Part shown: piece after piece, positions 34,087 to 43,165 of the stretch | How positions within the stretch are numbered: the stretch's first letter is position 1 | How the letters are laid out: each line of letters begins with the position of its first letter | DNA from: Streptomyces mirabilis | GTDB taxonomy: Bacteria > Actinomycetota > Actinomycetes > Streptomycetales > Streptomycetaceae | Direction of reading: 5' to 3' | DNA: 64,000 bases | Assembly: GCF_039503195.1 (NCBI RefSeq) | Contig: NZ_JBCJKP010000001.1 | Coordinates: 6,448,001-6,512,000 of the forward strand | Made by a program: the position numbers and the translations under genes | The notes under the pieces: generated by a model | What the model was told of the DNA's origin: nothing | The model's input: only the letters and a program-made list of their open reading frames with translations | The model's database searches: none

Positions 34087-35757
34087 GTGACCTCGACACT
34101 TCCCGCGGTGACCCCGTCCACGGTCCCCGCGACGCGACCCGCCGCGCCCGACATCGTCCACGACCACCCGCCGCTGCAGCGGCTGCGCACCTCGCGCGCC
34201 GACCTGCTGCTGTGCGGCGCCCTGCTGCTGGCGATCATCGTCGTGCAGGGCTGGAACATCACCGACTACCCGACACTCAGCGACGACGAGGGCACCTATC
34301 TCGCCCAGGCGTGGGCCGTGCAGCAGGGCAAGGGCCTCGCGCACTACACGTACTGGTACGACCACCCGCCCCTGGGCTGGATCCAGATAGCCGCCCTGAC
34401 CTGGATCCCCGCCCACGTCAGCCCCTCGCTGATGACGGTCGGCTCGATGCGCGTCGCGATGCTCGCGGTCGGCGCCGCCAGCGCGGTCCTGCTGTACGTC
34501 CTCGCGCGCCGTCTCTCGCTGCCGCGCTGGGCCGCGGGCCTCGCGATGGTGCTCTTCGGGCTCTCCCCGCTGTCGGTGGTGCTCCAGCGCGAGATCTTCC
34601 TCGACAACATCGCGGTGATGTGGACGCTGCTCGCGTTCTGCCTCGCCGCGTCCCCGAGCCGGCACCTCTGGCACCACTTCGGGGCGGGCATCGCGGCCGC
34701 GGCCGCCGTGCTCACCAAGGAGACGATGCTCGTCGTCCTGCCCGCGCTCCTGGTCACCATGTGGCGCCACGGCCACCGCGACACCCGCAAGTTCGCGCTC
34801 ACCGGAGCCATCACCGCCTGCGTCCTGATCGGCCTCGCGTACCCGCTGTTCGCCCTGCTCAAGGGCGAGCTGTTCCCGGGCGCGGGCCATGTCTCGCTCT
34901 GGGACGGCATCACGTACCAGATGAGCCGCCCCGGCTCCGGCTTCATCCTCGACCCCGGCTCCGGCTCGTACGGCGTGCTGCACTCCTGGCTCTACTACGA
35001 CCGGGTGCTGATCGTCGGAGGCCTCGCCGGAGCGCTGCTGCTCCTGGCCACCTGGCGCTGGTCCGTCACCGCCCGCGCCCTCGCCGGACCCGCCCTCACG
35101 GTGGCGATCCTCGCCCTGGTGGCGCTGCGCCCGAGCGGCTATCTGCCCGCGATGTACATCATCCAGGCGCTGCCGTTCCTCGCGCTGGTCCTCGCCGGAG
35201 GCGCCGCCAGCCTCGCCCATCTGGTGCTGCGCAGGTGGCGGAGCGACGAGGAGAAGCCGTACGTCACCTGGGGACGGCGGGTGACGGCGGCCGCGCTCGT
35301 GGCGGTCGCCGCGCTCTATGTGCTGCCGCACTGGTACGACGGCGACCACACCGCCGTGACCGCCGACGCCAACGCCCCCTACCGGGCGGCGGCCACCTGG
35401 CTGAAGACCGAGGTCCAGGACCCGGCGGACACCCGGGTCCTGGTCGACGACGCCCTCTGGCTCGACCTGGTCCACGACGGCTACCGGCCCGGGCTCGGCG
35501 TCATCTGGTTCTACAAGGCTGACCTCGACCCCGCGGTGACCAGGACGATGCCGCGCGGCTGGAAGGACATCGACTACGTCGTCGCCTCTCCGACGGTGCG
35601 GCGTGACGCGGTCGACCTGCCCAACGTCAAGGCGGCCATCGAGCATTCGACGCCGGTCGCCACCTTCGGCAAGGGCGCCGACCGGATCGAGATCCGGCAG
35701 ATCGACGAGAGCACGGGAAACACCATGACCACGACGACGTCCGGGGGCAGTCGATGA
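34087..35757 (+). CDS. GT39/ArnT-like polyprenyl-phosphate-dependent glycosyltransferase
   Basis: 556 residues from GTG 34087, with GAGAGGA upstream; an extension to ATG 33955 would add repetitive ALVPX sequence. The family's first extracytoplasmic loop is clear (DYPTLSDDEGTYLAQAWAVQ, with the Asp-Asp-Glu motif, then YDHPPLGWIQ). About ten transmembrane helices and a C-terminal extracytoplasmic domain follow. Members transfer a sugar from polyprenyl phosphate to protein, lipid or polymer outside the membrane. The next gene encodes a DPM1-like synthase that could supply the lipid-linked sugar, and the two genes overlap by 4 bp. Confidence 0.85.
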   Translation: MTSTLPAVTPSTVPATRPAAPDIVHDHPPLQRLRTSRADLLLCGALLLAIIVVQGWNITDYPTLSDDEGTYLAQAWAVQQGKGLAHYTYWYDHPPLGWIQIAALTWIPAHVSPSLMTVGSMRVAMLAVGAASAVLLYVLARRLSLPRWAAGLAMVLFGLSPLSVVLQREIFLDNIAVMWTLLAFCLAASPSRHLWHHFGAGIAAAAAVLTKETMLVVLPALLVTMWRHGHRDTRKFALTGAITACVLIGLAYPLFALLKGELFPGAGHVSLWDGITYQMSRPGSGFILDPGSGSYGVLHSWLYYDRVLIVGGLAGALLLLATWRWSVTARALAGPALTVAILALVALRPSGYLPAMYIIQALPFLALVLAGGAASLAHLVLRRWRSDEEKPYVTWGRRVTAAALVAVAALYVLPHWYDGDHTAVTADANAPYRAAATWLKTEVQDPADTRVLVDDALWLDLVHDGYRPGLGVIWFYKADLDPAVTRTMPRGWKDIDYVVASPTVRRDAVDLPNVKAAIEHSTPVATFGKGADRIEIRQIDESTGNTMTTTTSGGSR

Positions 35758-36959
35758 GCAGCTTCGAGAGCACCGTCCCCGGGGAGCTCGGCGATCCCGC
35801 CGTAAGGGCGGTCGAGGTGCCCGAACCGGGCGCCGTCACCATCGTCGTACCGACCTTCAATGAGTCCGCGAACATCCGTGAACTCCTGCGCCGGATCACC
35901 GAGTCGGTGCCCGACCGGCTGCCCTGCGAGGTGGTCTTCGTGGACGACTCCACGGACGACACCCCCGAGGTGATCTCCCGGGAGGCGCAGGACTGCCCGT
36001 TTCCGGTGACCTTGTTGCACCGCGAGGAAGCCGTGGGCGGGCTCGGCGGTGCCGTCGTCGAGGGACTGAAGGCGGCGAGCTCCGACTGGATCGTCGTCAT
36101 GGACGGCGATCTCCAGCATCCGCCGTCCCTGATACCGGAGTTGGTGGCCTCGGGGGAGCGGTCCGCCGCCGGGCTCGTCGTCGCCAGCCGGTACATCAAG
36201 GGCGGCAGCCGCGAGGGCCTCGCGGGCGGCTACCGCATCGCCGTCTCGCGCGGTGCGACCTGGCTGACCAAGACGCTCTTCCCGCGCCGACTGCGCGGTA
36301 TCAGCGATCCGATGAGCGGCTTCTTCGCGATCCGCCGCAGCGCGGTCACCGCCGAGATCCTGCGGCCGCTCGGCTACAAGATCCTCCTCGAACTCGCCGT
36401 CCGCAGCCGCCCCCGCGAGGTCACCGAGGTGCCCTTCGTCTTCCAGGACCGGTTCGCGGGCGAGTCCAAGTCGACCGCGCAGGAGGGCTTCCGGTTCCTG
36501 CGTCACCTCGTCGGGCTGCGCACCGCCTCGCCGGTCGCCCGGATGGTCGTCTTCGGTCTGATCGGCGCCACCGGCTTCCTGCCGAACCTGATCGGCCTGT
36601 ACGCGCTCACCGCCGCCGGCATGCACTACGTACCGGCCGAGATCCTCGCCAACCAGTTGGGCGTCGCCTGGAACTTCCTGCTCATCGAGCATCTGTTGTT
36701 CCGCGAGCGCCGAAAGCACCGCAGCTGGTGGGACCGGGTGGGCCGGTTCGCGCTGCTCGCCAACGCCGACCTGGTGCTGCGCATCCCGCTGATCGCCCTG
36801 TTCGTCGGCCACTTCGGGATGGGCGCCCTGTCCGCCACCGCGCTGGCCCTGGTGATGACGTTCGTCCTGCGCTTCGTGGGCACCGAGGCGCTGGTCTATC
36901 TGCCGCGCCGCAGCAGTGAGGCTGCGGGCGGGAGCCGCACAGCAAGGAGAGCCGCGTGA
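35754..36959 (+). CDS. Polyprenyl-phosphate sugar synthase (DPM1-like GT2) fused to GtrA domain
   Basis: 401 residues. The DPM1-type catalytic domain (about 25-245) has TIVVPTFNESANIRELLRRI, VFVDDSTDDT, VMDGDLQHPP (DxD) and SDPMSGFFAIRR. A GtrA/DPMS membrane domain (about 255-390, four helices) follows, starting MVVFGLIGATGFLPNLIGLY. Such fusions make and flip polyprenyl-phosphate sugars. It overlaps the genes on both sides by 4 bp, so the operon is tightly coupled. It probably feeds the upstream GT39 enzyme. Confidence 0.9.
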   Translation: MSSFESTVPGELGDPAVRAVEVPEPGAVTIVVPTFNESANIRELLRRITESVPDRLPCEVVFVDDSTDDTPEVISREAQDCPFPVTLLHREEAVGGLGGAVVEGLKAASSDWIVVMDGDLQHPPSLIPELVASGERSAAGLVVASRYIKGGSREGLAGGYRIAVSRGATWLTKTLFPRRLRGISDPMSGFFAIRRSAVTAEILRPLGYKILLELAVRSRPREVTEVPFVFQDRFAGESKSTAQEGFRFLRHLVGLRTASPVARMVVFGLIGATGFLPNLIGLYALTAAGMHYVPAEILANQLGVAWNFLLIEHLLFRERRKHRSWWDRVGRFALLANADLVLRIPLIALFVGHFGMGALSATALALVMTFVLRFVGTEALVYLPRRSSEAAGGSRTARRAA

Positions 36960-39367
36960 AACATCTGGCACGACCCAGACGGAGAACCTCACTGCTGGCC
37001 GTGGCGGGCCTGGCCGCCGGGCTGCTGCTCGCCTCGCCGCAGCCCGCCTCCGCCGCCAACCTCGTCACCAACCCGGGTTTCGAGTCCGACGGCACGGACG
37101 GCATGCCGTCCTGCTGGGAGAAGTCCGGCTGGGGCGACAACGACTTCACCTTCGCCACCGTCGCCGACTCCCACTCCGGCTCCAAGGCCATGAAGGTCAC
37201 GCTGACCCGGCGCGTCGACGGCGACCGCAAGGCCCTGATCACGGAGTCCGCGACCTGCGCGCCGGTGGTCACCGCGGGCAAGCAGTACGACCTCGGCCTC
37301 TGGTACAAGTCGACGACACCGGACACCGCGATCACCCTCTTCCGGCACGACGCCACGGCGGGCTGGCAGTACTGGACCGACCTCAAGACGCTGGACATGG
37401 CGGCGGGCTGGACGCAGGCGAGCGTCCGTACGCCCGCCGTCCCGGCCGGTACCGACCGCATCACCTGGGGCGTCTCGGTGTACGGCACCGGCTCGGCGAC
37501 CACCGACGACTACACGATGGAACAGGTCTCCGACCCGATCCCGCCGGCCACCTGCACCGCCACCACCGACGAGTGCGCGGGCGGCCGCTGGGACGTGCTG
37601 CCCACGCAGAACCCGGTGCGCTCCATGCACTCCGTCGTCCTCAACAACGGCAAGGTGCTGCTGATCGCCGGGTCCGGCAACAGCGAGGAGAACTTCGACG
37701 CGGGCACCTTCACCTCCGCGGTCTACGACCCGGTGAAGGGCACGTACAAGGTGATCCCCACGCCGAAGGACATGTTCTGCTCGGGTCACGTCCAGCTCGC
37801 CGACGGGCGGGTGCTGGTGATGAGCGGCAACAAGGCGTTCCCGGTCGCGGGCGGGCACGGCTACGAGGGGTACAAGGACTCGTACATCTTCGACCCGGTC
37901 ACCGAGACGTACAGCAAGACGAACGACCTGAACGACGGCCACTGGTACCCGTCGGCCACCGAGCTCGGCAACGGGGACGTCATCTCGTTCGGTGGACTGC
38001 GCGAGGACTCCACCGGGTCGGTGACGGCCGAGCGCTGGTCGGCGGCGCAGCAGCAGTGGCTGCCGTTCACGCAGGTCAACCAGACCTGGTCGTACTGGGG
38101 TCTGTACCCGTCGATGATCCTGATGCAGGACGGGCGGCTCTTCTACTCGGGCAGCCACGTCTTCGGCAACGGCACGCCCGGCACGGGCTCGGCGATCTAC
38201 GACTACGACGCGAACACCGTCACGGCGATCCCCGGGCTCCAGGACAAGGACGAGCGCGACCAGTCCGCGAGCGTGCTGCTGCCCCCGGCCCAGGACCAGA
38301 AGGTGCTGACGATCGGCGGCGGCAACATCGACTCCAACCCGGAGGCGAACCGGCTCACCGACATCATCGACCTGAAGGCCGCGAACCCGGCGTACACCGT
38401 CGGCCCGCAGATCCCGCAGGGCACGGTCGACCTCGGCAACGGCAAGGTCGCCGAGACGGGCAACCAGGGCAAGATGTACGTCTCCGCCGTCCTCCTGCCG
38501 GACGGCAAGGTGCTGGAGACGGGCGGTGGCCTGCACAACCGCGCCAACCCGGTGTTCGAGGCGTCGATGTTCGACCCGGCGACCTCCACCTTCGACCCGG
38601 TGGCCGCCGACCCGGAGGCGCGCGGCTACCACTCCTCCGCGTTCCTGCTGCCCGACGGCCGGGTGATGGCCACCGGCGACAACCCGGGCAACGGCACCTG
38701 GAACCACAACGTGTCCATCTACACCCCGCCCTACCTCCTCAAGGGCACCCGTCCGACGATCACCTCGGTGATCGACAACGAGTGGGTGTACGGGGACACG
38801 CAGCGCATCACGGTCGACCGGCCCATCGTGAAGGCCGAGCTGATCCGCCCCGCCGCCGTGACGCACTCGTCCGACCCGAACCAGCGCTTCGTGGACCTGC
38901 CCCTGTCGGTGGACGGCAACAACGTCGACCTGAACGTGACGAGCAACCCCAACATGGCCCCGCCCGGTTGGTACATGCTCTTCGCGGTCGACGCCAACGG
39001 GGTGCCCTCGGTCGCCAAGTGGGTGCACCTCCAGGGCCCCGCCGCCCTGGCCACGGACACCGCCTCGGCGCACGTCCACTCCTTCGCCGACTCCCTCGAG
39101 GGCACGGTCACCCAGGGCGGCAAGAAGCGGACCTCGCAGAAGGTCAGCACCACGATCTCCGGCTGCGACCGGCACTACGGCACGATCAACGTCTGTGTGC
39201 CGACCGTCTTCCCGGACGGCGTCAAGAAGACGACGGCCTCGCGTTGCGCGTGGCTGAAGACGAACGACTACGGCCGTCTGAAGGTCAACGGCAAGGACGA
39301 CCCGCTGGGTCTCGATCCCAACGGGGACGGGCTGGCCTGCGGCGCCAAGGATCTCAAGCGTCGCTAG
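36956..39367 (+). CDS. Secreted galactose-oxidase-like copper radical oxidase
   Basis: 803 residues with a Sec signal peptide (LLAVAGLAAGLLLASPQPAS, cleavage near ASA-AN). Residues 34-190 form a CBM-like jelly roll (NLVTNPGFESDGTDGMPSCW). The Kelch propeller then carries the copper and cofactor residues expected from galactose oxidase: Cys275 (KDMFCSGH) and Tyr331 (GHWYPSA) for the thioether-linked radical, axial Tyr558 and His559 (RGYHSSAF), and His637 (VTHSSDPNQR). A DUF1929 domain follows. The C-terminal 100 residues are Excalibur-like, ending GLDPNGDGLACG. GlxA of Streptomyces is the nearest known functional parallel; it oxidises a CslA-made glycan. The gene overlaps the upstream GtrA fusion gene. 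Confidence 0.9.
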   Translation: MKHLARPRRRTSLLAVAGLAAGLLLASPQPASAANLVTNPGFESDGTDGMPSCWEKSGWGDNDFTFATVADSHSGSKAMKVTLTRRVDGDRKALITESATCAPVVTAGKQYDLGLWYKSTTPDTAITLFRHDATAGWQYWTDLKTLDMAAGWTQASVRTPAVPAGTDRITWGVSVYGTGSATTDDYTMEQVSDPIPPATCTATTDECAGGRWDVLPTQNPVRSMHSVVLNNGKVLLIAGSGNSEENFDAGTFTSAVYDPVKGTYKVIPTPKDMFCSGHVQLADGRVLVMSGNKAFPVAGGHGYEGYKDSYIFDPVTETYSKTNDLNDGHWYPSATELGNGDVISFGGLREDSTGSVTAERWSAAQQQWLPFTQVNQTWSYWGLYPSMILMQDGRLFYSGSHVFGNGTPGTGSAIYDYDANTVTAIPGLQDKDERDQSASVLLPPAQDQKVLTIGGGNIDSNPEANRLTDIIDLKAANPAYTVGPQIPQGTVDLGNGKVAETGNQGKMYVSAVLLPDGKVLETGGGLHNRANPVFEASMFDPATSTFDPVAADPEARGYHSSAFLLPDGRVMATGDNPGNGTWNHNVSIYTPPYLLKGTRPTITSVIDNEWVYGDTQRITVDRPIVKAELIRPAAVTHSSDPNQRFVDLPLSVDGNNVDLNVTSNPNMAPPGWYMLFAVDANGVPSVAKWVHLQGPAALATDTASAHVHSFADSLEGTVTQGGKKRTSQKVSTTISGCDRHYGTINVCVPTVFPDGVKKTTASRCAWLKTNDYGRLKVNGKDDPLGLDPNGDGLACGAKDLKRR

Positions 39368-40097
39368 GCGTCTGGCTCCCGAACTCGGTGAGGGCGCGCT
39401 CCACGATGGCTTCCAGGTTGTCGTGGTGCGCGCCCTTCCAGTAGGCGCGCCCGCACTCCTCGCACTGCGCGAACATGTCGTAGGACCGCTCGGTGCCGCC
39501 CTCCAGTTGGTCCACGACCTGCTCCTTGGCGGCCTCCTTGAGCAGGCCGTTGCAGGCGGTGCAGCGTGTCCAGGGCCTGAGGTCGGGTGCGAACCGGCCC
39601 AGCACGTCACGGAGTTGGTCATCGGGCCGGGTGCTGTAGACGAACGCGCCCGCCCACAGCTCGCGGCGGCGCAGCAGCCCCCGGTCGCGGCTGAGCATCA
39701 CGCGACGTTCGGCGGCGGAGCGCGCGGCGAGGGCCGGGTCGCCGATGTCCGTCGACTCGTACGCCGCGTCGACCCCGAGGAGGCGCAGTCGGCGCGCGAG
39801 GGTGCCGAGGTGGACGTCGAGGAGGAAGCGCAGCGGGGCGCCGGGAACCCGCTGCGGGCGCTCGACCGCCCGTACGTCGACGCTCTCGCCGGCCCCCGGG
39901 AGGTGCGAGACGGGCACCTCGCGGCCGTCCACGACGAGGGCGCCGACCTCGGTCAGCGGGACGCCGAGCGACTCGACGACATGGCCGAGGGTGGAGGAGC
40001 CGTCGGTGGCGACCGCCGTGGCTCCCGAACGACGCCTGTGCGGCACGAACATCCCCAGCTCGGGGGCGAAGGCGACATGGATCTCCGGTCCGTTCAC
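39354..40097 (-). CDS. Mut7-C RNase with N-terminal ubiquitin-like domain
   Basis: 247 residues from GTG 40097. Residues 1-80 are a ubiquitin/ThiS-like beta-grasp domain (GHVVESLGVPLTEVGALVVD). The Mut7-C PIN-like nuclease domain then begins RFLLDVHLGTLARRLRLLG and continues VMLSRDRGLLRRREL. A zinc ribbon with four cysteines (TRCTACNGLL and FAQCEECGRAYW) closes the protein. Members are predicted RNases of unknown target. The last 14 bases overlap the convergent copper oxidase gene. Confidence 0.85.
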   Translation of the reverse strand: MNGPEIHVAFAPELGMFVPHRRRSGATAVATDGSSTLGHVVESLGVPLTEVGALVVDGREVPVSHLPGAGESVDVRAVERPQRVPGAPLRFLLDVHLGTLARRLRLLGVDAAYESTDIGDPALAARSAAERRVMLSRDRGLLRRRELWAGAFVYSTRPDDQLRDVLGRFAPDLRPWTRCTACNGLLKEAAKEQVVDQLEGGTERSYDMFAQCEECGRAYWKGAHHDNLEAIVERALTEFGSQTPSDA

Positions 40098-40130
40098 CCG
40101 GTCAGGATGTCACGCCGGAGAGCCGTGGCC

Positions 40131-40772
40131 TCAGGGGTTTTCGGCGGAGAGGCCGTGTTCCAGGACGTCCATCGTGCGGTCCACCAGGTCCTTGAAGTCG
40201 TCCCGGTGGTCGTTCTCCGCCCAGTACAGGGACGTCTCCATCAGGCCGCCGATGATCGCCATCGCGTAGACCCGCACCTCCAGGCTGTCCGGGTCCCGGC
40301 CGGTGCGCTCGCCGATGGCCTGGCAGAGCATGGTGCCGGTGACCGACATGCTCTCCATCATCCGCGAGCGCACCGCCGGGACCTGGACCATCAGGTGGGT
40401 CCGCAGCCGGGACACCTCGGGGTCGTCCTTGATGCCGAGCCGGATGGCCTTCTGCATCACGTACCGGAGGGTGTCCATCCACGGCTCGTCCGCGGGCCGG
40501 GCCCGCAGCTCCTCCATGATGAGCGGGTCGAACTCGTCCGTCAGGACGATGTCCTCCTTGGTGGGGAAGTAGCGGAAGACGGTCGACGGCGACACCTCGG
40601 CGCGCTCGGCGATCTGCTCGATCGTCGTCGCGTCGTACCCCTGTTCCCTGACGAGTGCGTACGTCGCGGTGCGGATCGCCTCGCGGGTCTTGATCTTCTT
40701 CCGCTCGCGCAGGCCCAGCTGAGGGCGGTCGGCGGGGCTGAAGGGGGAGGGTGCGGCCGTCATGCGGTTCAT
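40131..40772 (-). CDS. TetR-family regulator of the adjacent MFS exporter
   Basis: 213 residues from ATG 40772, which overlaps the MFS stop as ATGA. The N-terminal helix-turn-helix reads TREAIRTATYALVREQGYDA and TTIEQIAERAEVSPSTVFRY, followed by FPTKEDIVL, the standard TetR domain. The C-terminal ligand domain matches the TetR/AcrR C-terminal type found in streptomycetes. As the second gene of the exporter operon it most likely represses its own promoter upstream of 42337. Confidence 0.9.
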   Translation of the reverse strand: MNRMTAAPSPFSPADRPQLGLRERKKIKTREAIRTATYALVREQGYDATTIEQIAERAEVSPSTVFRYFPTKEDIVLTDEFDPLIMEELRARPADEPWMDTLRYVMQKAIRLGIKDDPEVSRLRTHLMVQVPAVRSRMMESMSVTGTMLCQAIGERTGRDPDSLEVRVYAMAIIGGLMETSLYWAENDHRDDFKDLVDRTMDVLEHGLSAENP

Positions 40773-42337
40773 TGTCCGGCATCCGCCGCAGCGGTGGCCA
40801 TGGCCGGGTCCTCGTCCTCCTTCGTGGCGTGCGTGACCGGGGTGTTCGGCAGGAACGCCGCGGCCAGCAAAGCGGTGACGAGGGCCGCGATGCCGCACAC
40901 CAGCAGGACCAGGCCCATGCCGTGGACGTACGCGCTGTTCGCGGAGGCCACGAGATCGGCCGAGCCCGCCTTCTGGGCGACGATGTGCGCCGCGACCACG
41001 GACTCCCCGGCGGTGTCGGCGGCCTGCGCGGGCAGCCCGGTGACGTCGAGGCGGTCGCGGAAAGCGCCGACCAGCAGGCTGCCGAGGAGGGCGATGCCGA
41101 TCGCGCTGCCGACCTGGCGCGTCGTCATGAGGAGCCCGGAGCCGCTGCCGGCCCGGTCGCGGGGCAGGGCGCCGAGGGCGCCGTCCATCGCGGGGACGAC
41201 CGAGAAACCGAAGCCGAAGCCGGTGATGGACAGCCACAGTGCGGTGAAGCCGTAGCCCGAGTCGACGGTCGTACGGCTGCCGAGCAGCGCGGCGAAGGCC
41301 AGCACCACCAGTCCCGCGCTGACCACCGCGCGGGAGCCGAACCGGGCGACGACCGGCTGTGCGACCCGGGCCGCGACGATCAGACCGCCCATCATGGGCA
41401 GCAGCCGCAGGCCGGTGCCGAAGGCGTCGTGGCCGAGCACCGCCTGGAGATACGGCGGCAGCACGAACAGCAGGCCGGACAGGACGAACATCACCAGGGT
41501 CGCCGCGATCGTGTTGAACAGGAACCCGCGGTGGGTGAGCAGCGACATGTCGAGCATGGGGCGTTCCACGCGCCGCTCGCGGAGCACGAGGGCGGCGATC
41601 AGAACGGCGGCCCCGGCGAGCATGCCCACGATCAGCGGGTCGCCCCAGCCGCGGCTGGGCGCCTCGATGATCGCGTAGATGAGGGCGCCGAGGCCTGCCG
41701 CGGTGAGCGCGGTGGAGAGGGCGTCGACCTTGGGGGAGGCGGGGTCGCGGGTCTCGGGCAGCAGGAAGACGCAGGCGGCGATGCCGATCGCGGCCATCGG
41801 GACGTTGACCAGGAAGACCGAGCCCCACCAGAAGTGGTTGAGCAGCCAGCCGCCGATGATCGGGCCGAGCGGCAGACCGAGCGACGAGGCGGCGGAGATG
41901 ATGCCGACGGCCTTGGTGCGCTCGTCGGGTCCGAAGAGCGAGGGCAGCACGGACAGGGCGAGCGGCATGACCAGCGCGGCGCCGAGGCCCATCACCGTGC
42001 GGGCCGCGATGACCCAGTTGACGTCGTCGGCCAGGGCGCCGGCCACGGAACCGGCGAGGAAGATCCCGAGCCCCACGACGAGCATCCGGCGTCGTCCGAA
42101 ACGGTCGCCGAGCAGTCCCGCCGGGAGCATCAGCGCGGCGAAGACGATCACGTACGCGTCCGCCATCCACTGCTGCTGGCCGGTGGTGGCGCCGAGTTCG
42201 CCCGCCATCGTCGGCAGGGCCACGTTGAGGATCGTGGTGTCGAAGCCGAGCGTGAGCATGCTCGCGACCAAGGCCCCGAGGGCCCACCAGCGGCGCGGAT
42301 CGCGCCGCACGCCATTGTCTTGAGTGACAGTAACCAT
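40769..42337 (-). CDS. DHA2 (EmrB/QacA-like) MFS drug exporter, 14 TM
   Basis: 522 residues with 14 hydrophobic segments. DHA2 motifs: FDTTILNVALPTMAGELGAT in TM1, GLLGDRFGRRRMLVVGLGIF (motif A) and GLGAALVMPLALSVLPSLF. Such proteins expel hydrophobic or cationic drugs by proton antiport. On the minus strand upstream, two TTGACA-like boxes and several TGACA half-sites lie between 42345 and 42390, suitable for a promoter under TetR control. Substrate unknown. Confidence 0.9.
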   Translation of the reverse strand: MVTVTQDNGVRRDPRRWWALGALVASMLTLGFDTTILNVALPTMAGELGATTGQQQWMADAYVIVFAALMLPAGLLGDRFGRRRMLVVGLGIFLAGSVAGALADDVNWVIAARTVMGLGAALVMPLALSVLPSLFGPDERTKAVGIISAASSLGLPLGPIIGGWLLNHFWWGSVFLVNVPMAAIGIAACVFLLPETRDPASPKVDALSTALTAAGLGALIYAIIEAPSRGWGDPLIVGMLAGAAVLIAALVLRERRVERPMLDMSLLTHRGFLFNTIAATLVMFVLSGLLFVLPPYLQAVLGHDAFGTGLRLLPMMGGLIVAARVAQPVVARFGSRAVVSAGLVVLAFAALLGSRTTVDSGYGFTALWLSITGFGFGFSVVPAMDGALGALPRDRAGSGSGLLMTTRQVGSAIGIALLGSLLVGAFRDRLDVTGLPAQAADTAGESVVAAHIVAQKAGSADLVASANSAYVHGMGLVLLVCGIAALVTALLAAAFLPNTPVTHATKEDEDPAMATAAADAGQ

Positions 42338-42401
42338 GAAATGAGAGTAGCTGTCAAAAGGTGGCCAGTGTCAATAGGAATGTACTGTCAGGGCATACAA
42401 A

Positions 42402-42431
42402 AATGGCCACGGCTCGGAAGCCGCGGCCATT
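42402..42431 (-). terminator. Intrinsic terminator of the hemolysin-III gene
   Basis: On the minus strand AATGGCCGCGGCT pairs with AGCCGTGGCCATT across a short loop, with one mismatch. A TTTTTG tract follows, about 20 bp after the stop codon. It separates this gene from the MFS promoter. Confidence 0.75.
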
Positions 42432-42451
42432 CAAGGAGGAAGGGGGGTGTG

Positions 42452-43165
42452 TTACCCGTGCTGGTAGGCCACCAGTGAGATGCCCACGTAGTGCACGACG
42501 AACGCCGCCAGGGTGAGGGAGTGGAAGACCTCGTGGAAGCCGAACCAGCGAGGTGAGGGGTTGGGGCGCTTGAGCCCGTAGATCACACCGCCCGCGCTGT
42601 AGAGCAGTCCGCCGACGATCACCAGGACCAGCACGGCGATGCCGCCCGTGCGCATGAAGTCCGGCAGGAAGAAGACGGCCGCCCAGCCCATCGCTATGTA
42701 GCAGGGGGTGTAGAGCCAGCGCGGGGCGCCGACCCAGAACACCCGGAAGATGATCCCGGCCGCCGCGGCGGCCCAGATGCTCCACAGGAGCCACTGCCCC
42801 TTGGCGCCGGGGAGCAGCAGCATCGTCAGCGGTGTGTACGTGCCGGCGATGATCAGGAAGATGTTGGCGTGGTCGAGTCTGCGCAGCACGCCGTCCATCC
42901 GCGGGCTCCAGTTGCCGCGGTGGTAGAGCGCGCTCACTCCGAACAGGAGGCAGGCCGTCAGAACGAAGATCCCGCAGGCGATGCGGGCCCGGGTGGAACT
43001 GGCCAGAGCGGTGAGGACCAGACCGGAGATCAGGACGGCCGGGAACATGCCGAGGTGCAGCCAGCCGCGGAGCTTGGGCTTGACCGGATGCGACGGGGAG
43101 AGCGCTGCGGGACTGTGGCCTGCGGCCGGCGAGTCCGTGGGCGCGTCGGGGACGGGCGCAGTCAT
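42452..43165 (-). CDS. Hemolysin-III/PAQR-family membrane protein
   Basis: 237 residues, seven hydrophobic segments. The family metal-site motifs are present: GVSALYHRGNWSPRMDGVLR with RLDHANIFLIIAGTYTP, and FGFHEVFHSLTLAAFVVHYV. PAQR-like bacterial proteins are thought to be metal-dependent lipid hydrolases; direct haemolytic activity is rarely shown. A TACGG-AA-CCGTA palindrome lies 16 bp upstream of ATG 43165. Confidence 0.88.
   Translation of the reverse strand: MTAPVPDAPTDSPAAGHSPAALSPSHPVKPKLRGWLHLGMFPAVLISGLVLTALASSTRARIACGIFVLTACLLFGVSALYHRGNWSPRMDGVLRRLDHANIFLIIAGTYTPLTMLLLPGAKGQWLLWSIWAAAAAGIIFRVFWVGAPRWLYTPCYIAMGWAAVFFLPDFMRTGGIAVLVLVIVGGLLYSAGGVIYGLKRPNPSPRWFGFHEVFHSLTLAAFVVHYVGISLVAYQHG

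Noticed and set aside
36989..39622. An 877-codon minus-strand frame antisense to the copper radical oxidase gene
   Set aside because: It is the mirror of a well-supported gene; the translation is Val/Arg/Gly-rich low complexity with no domain.
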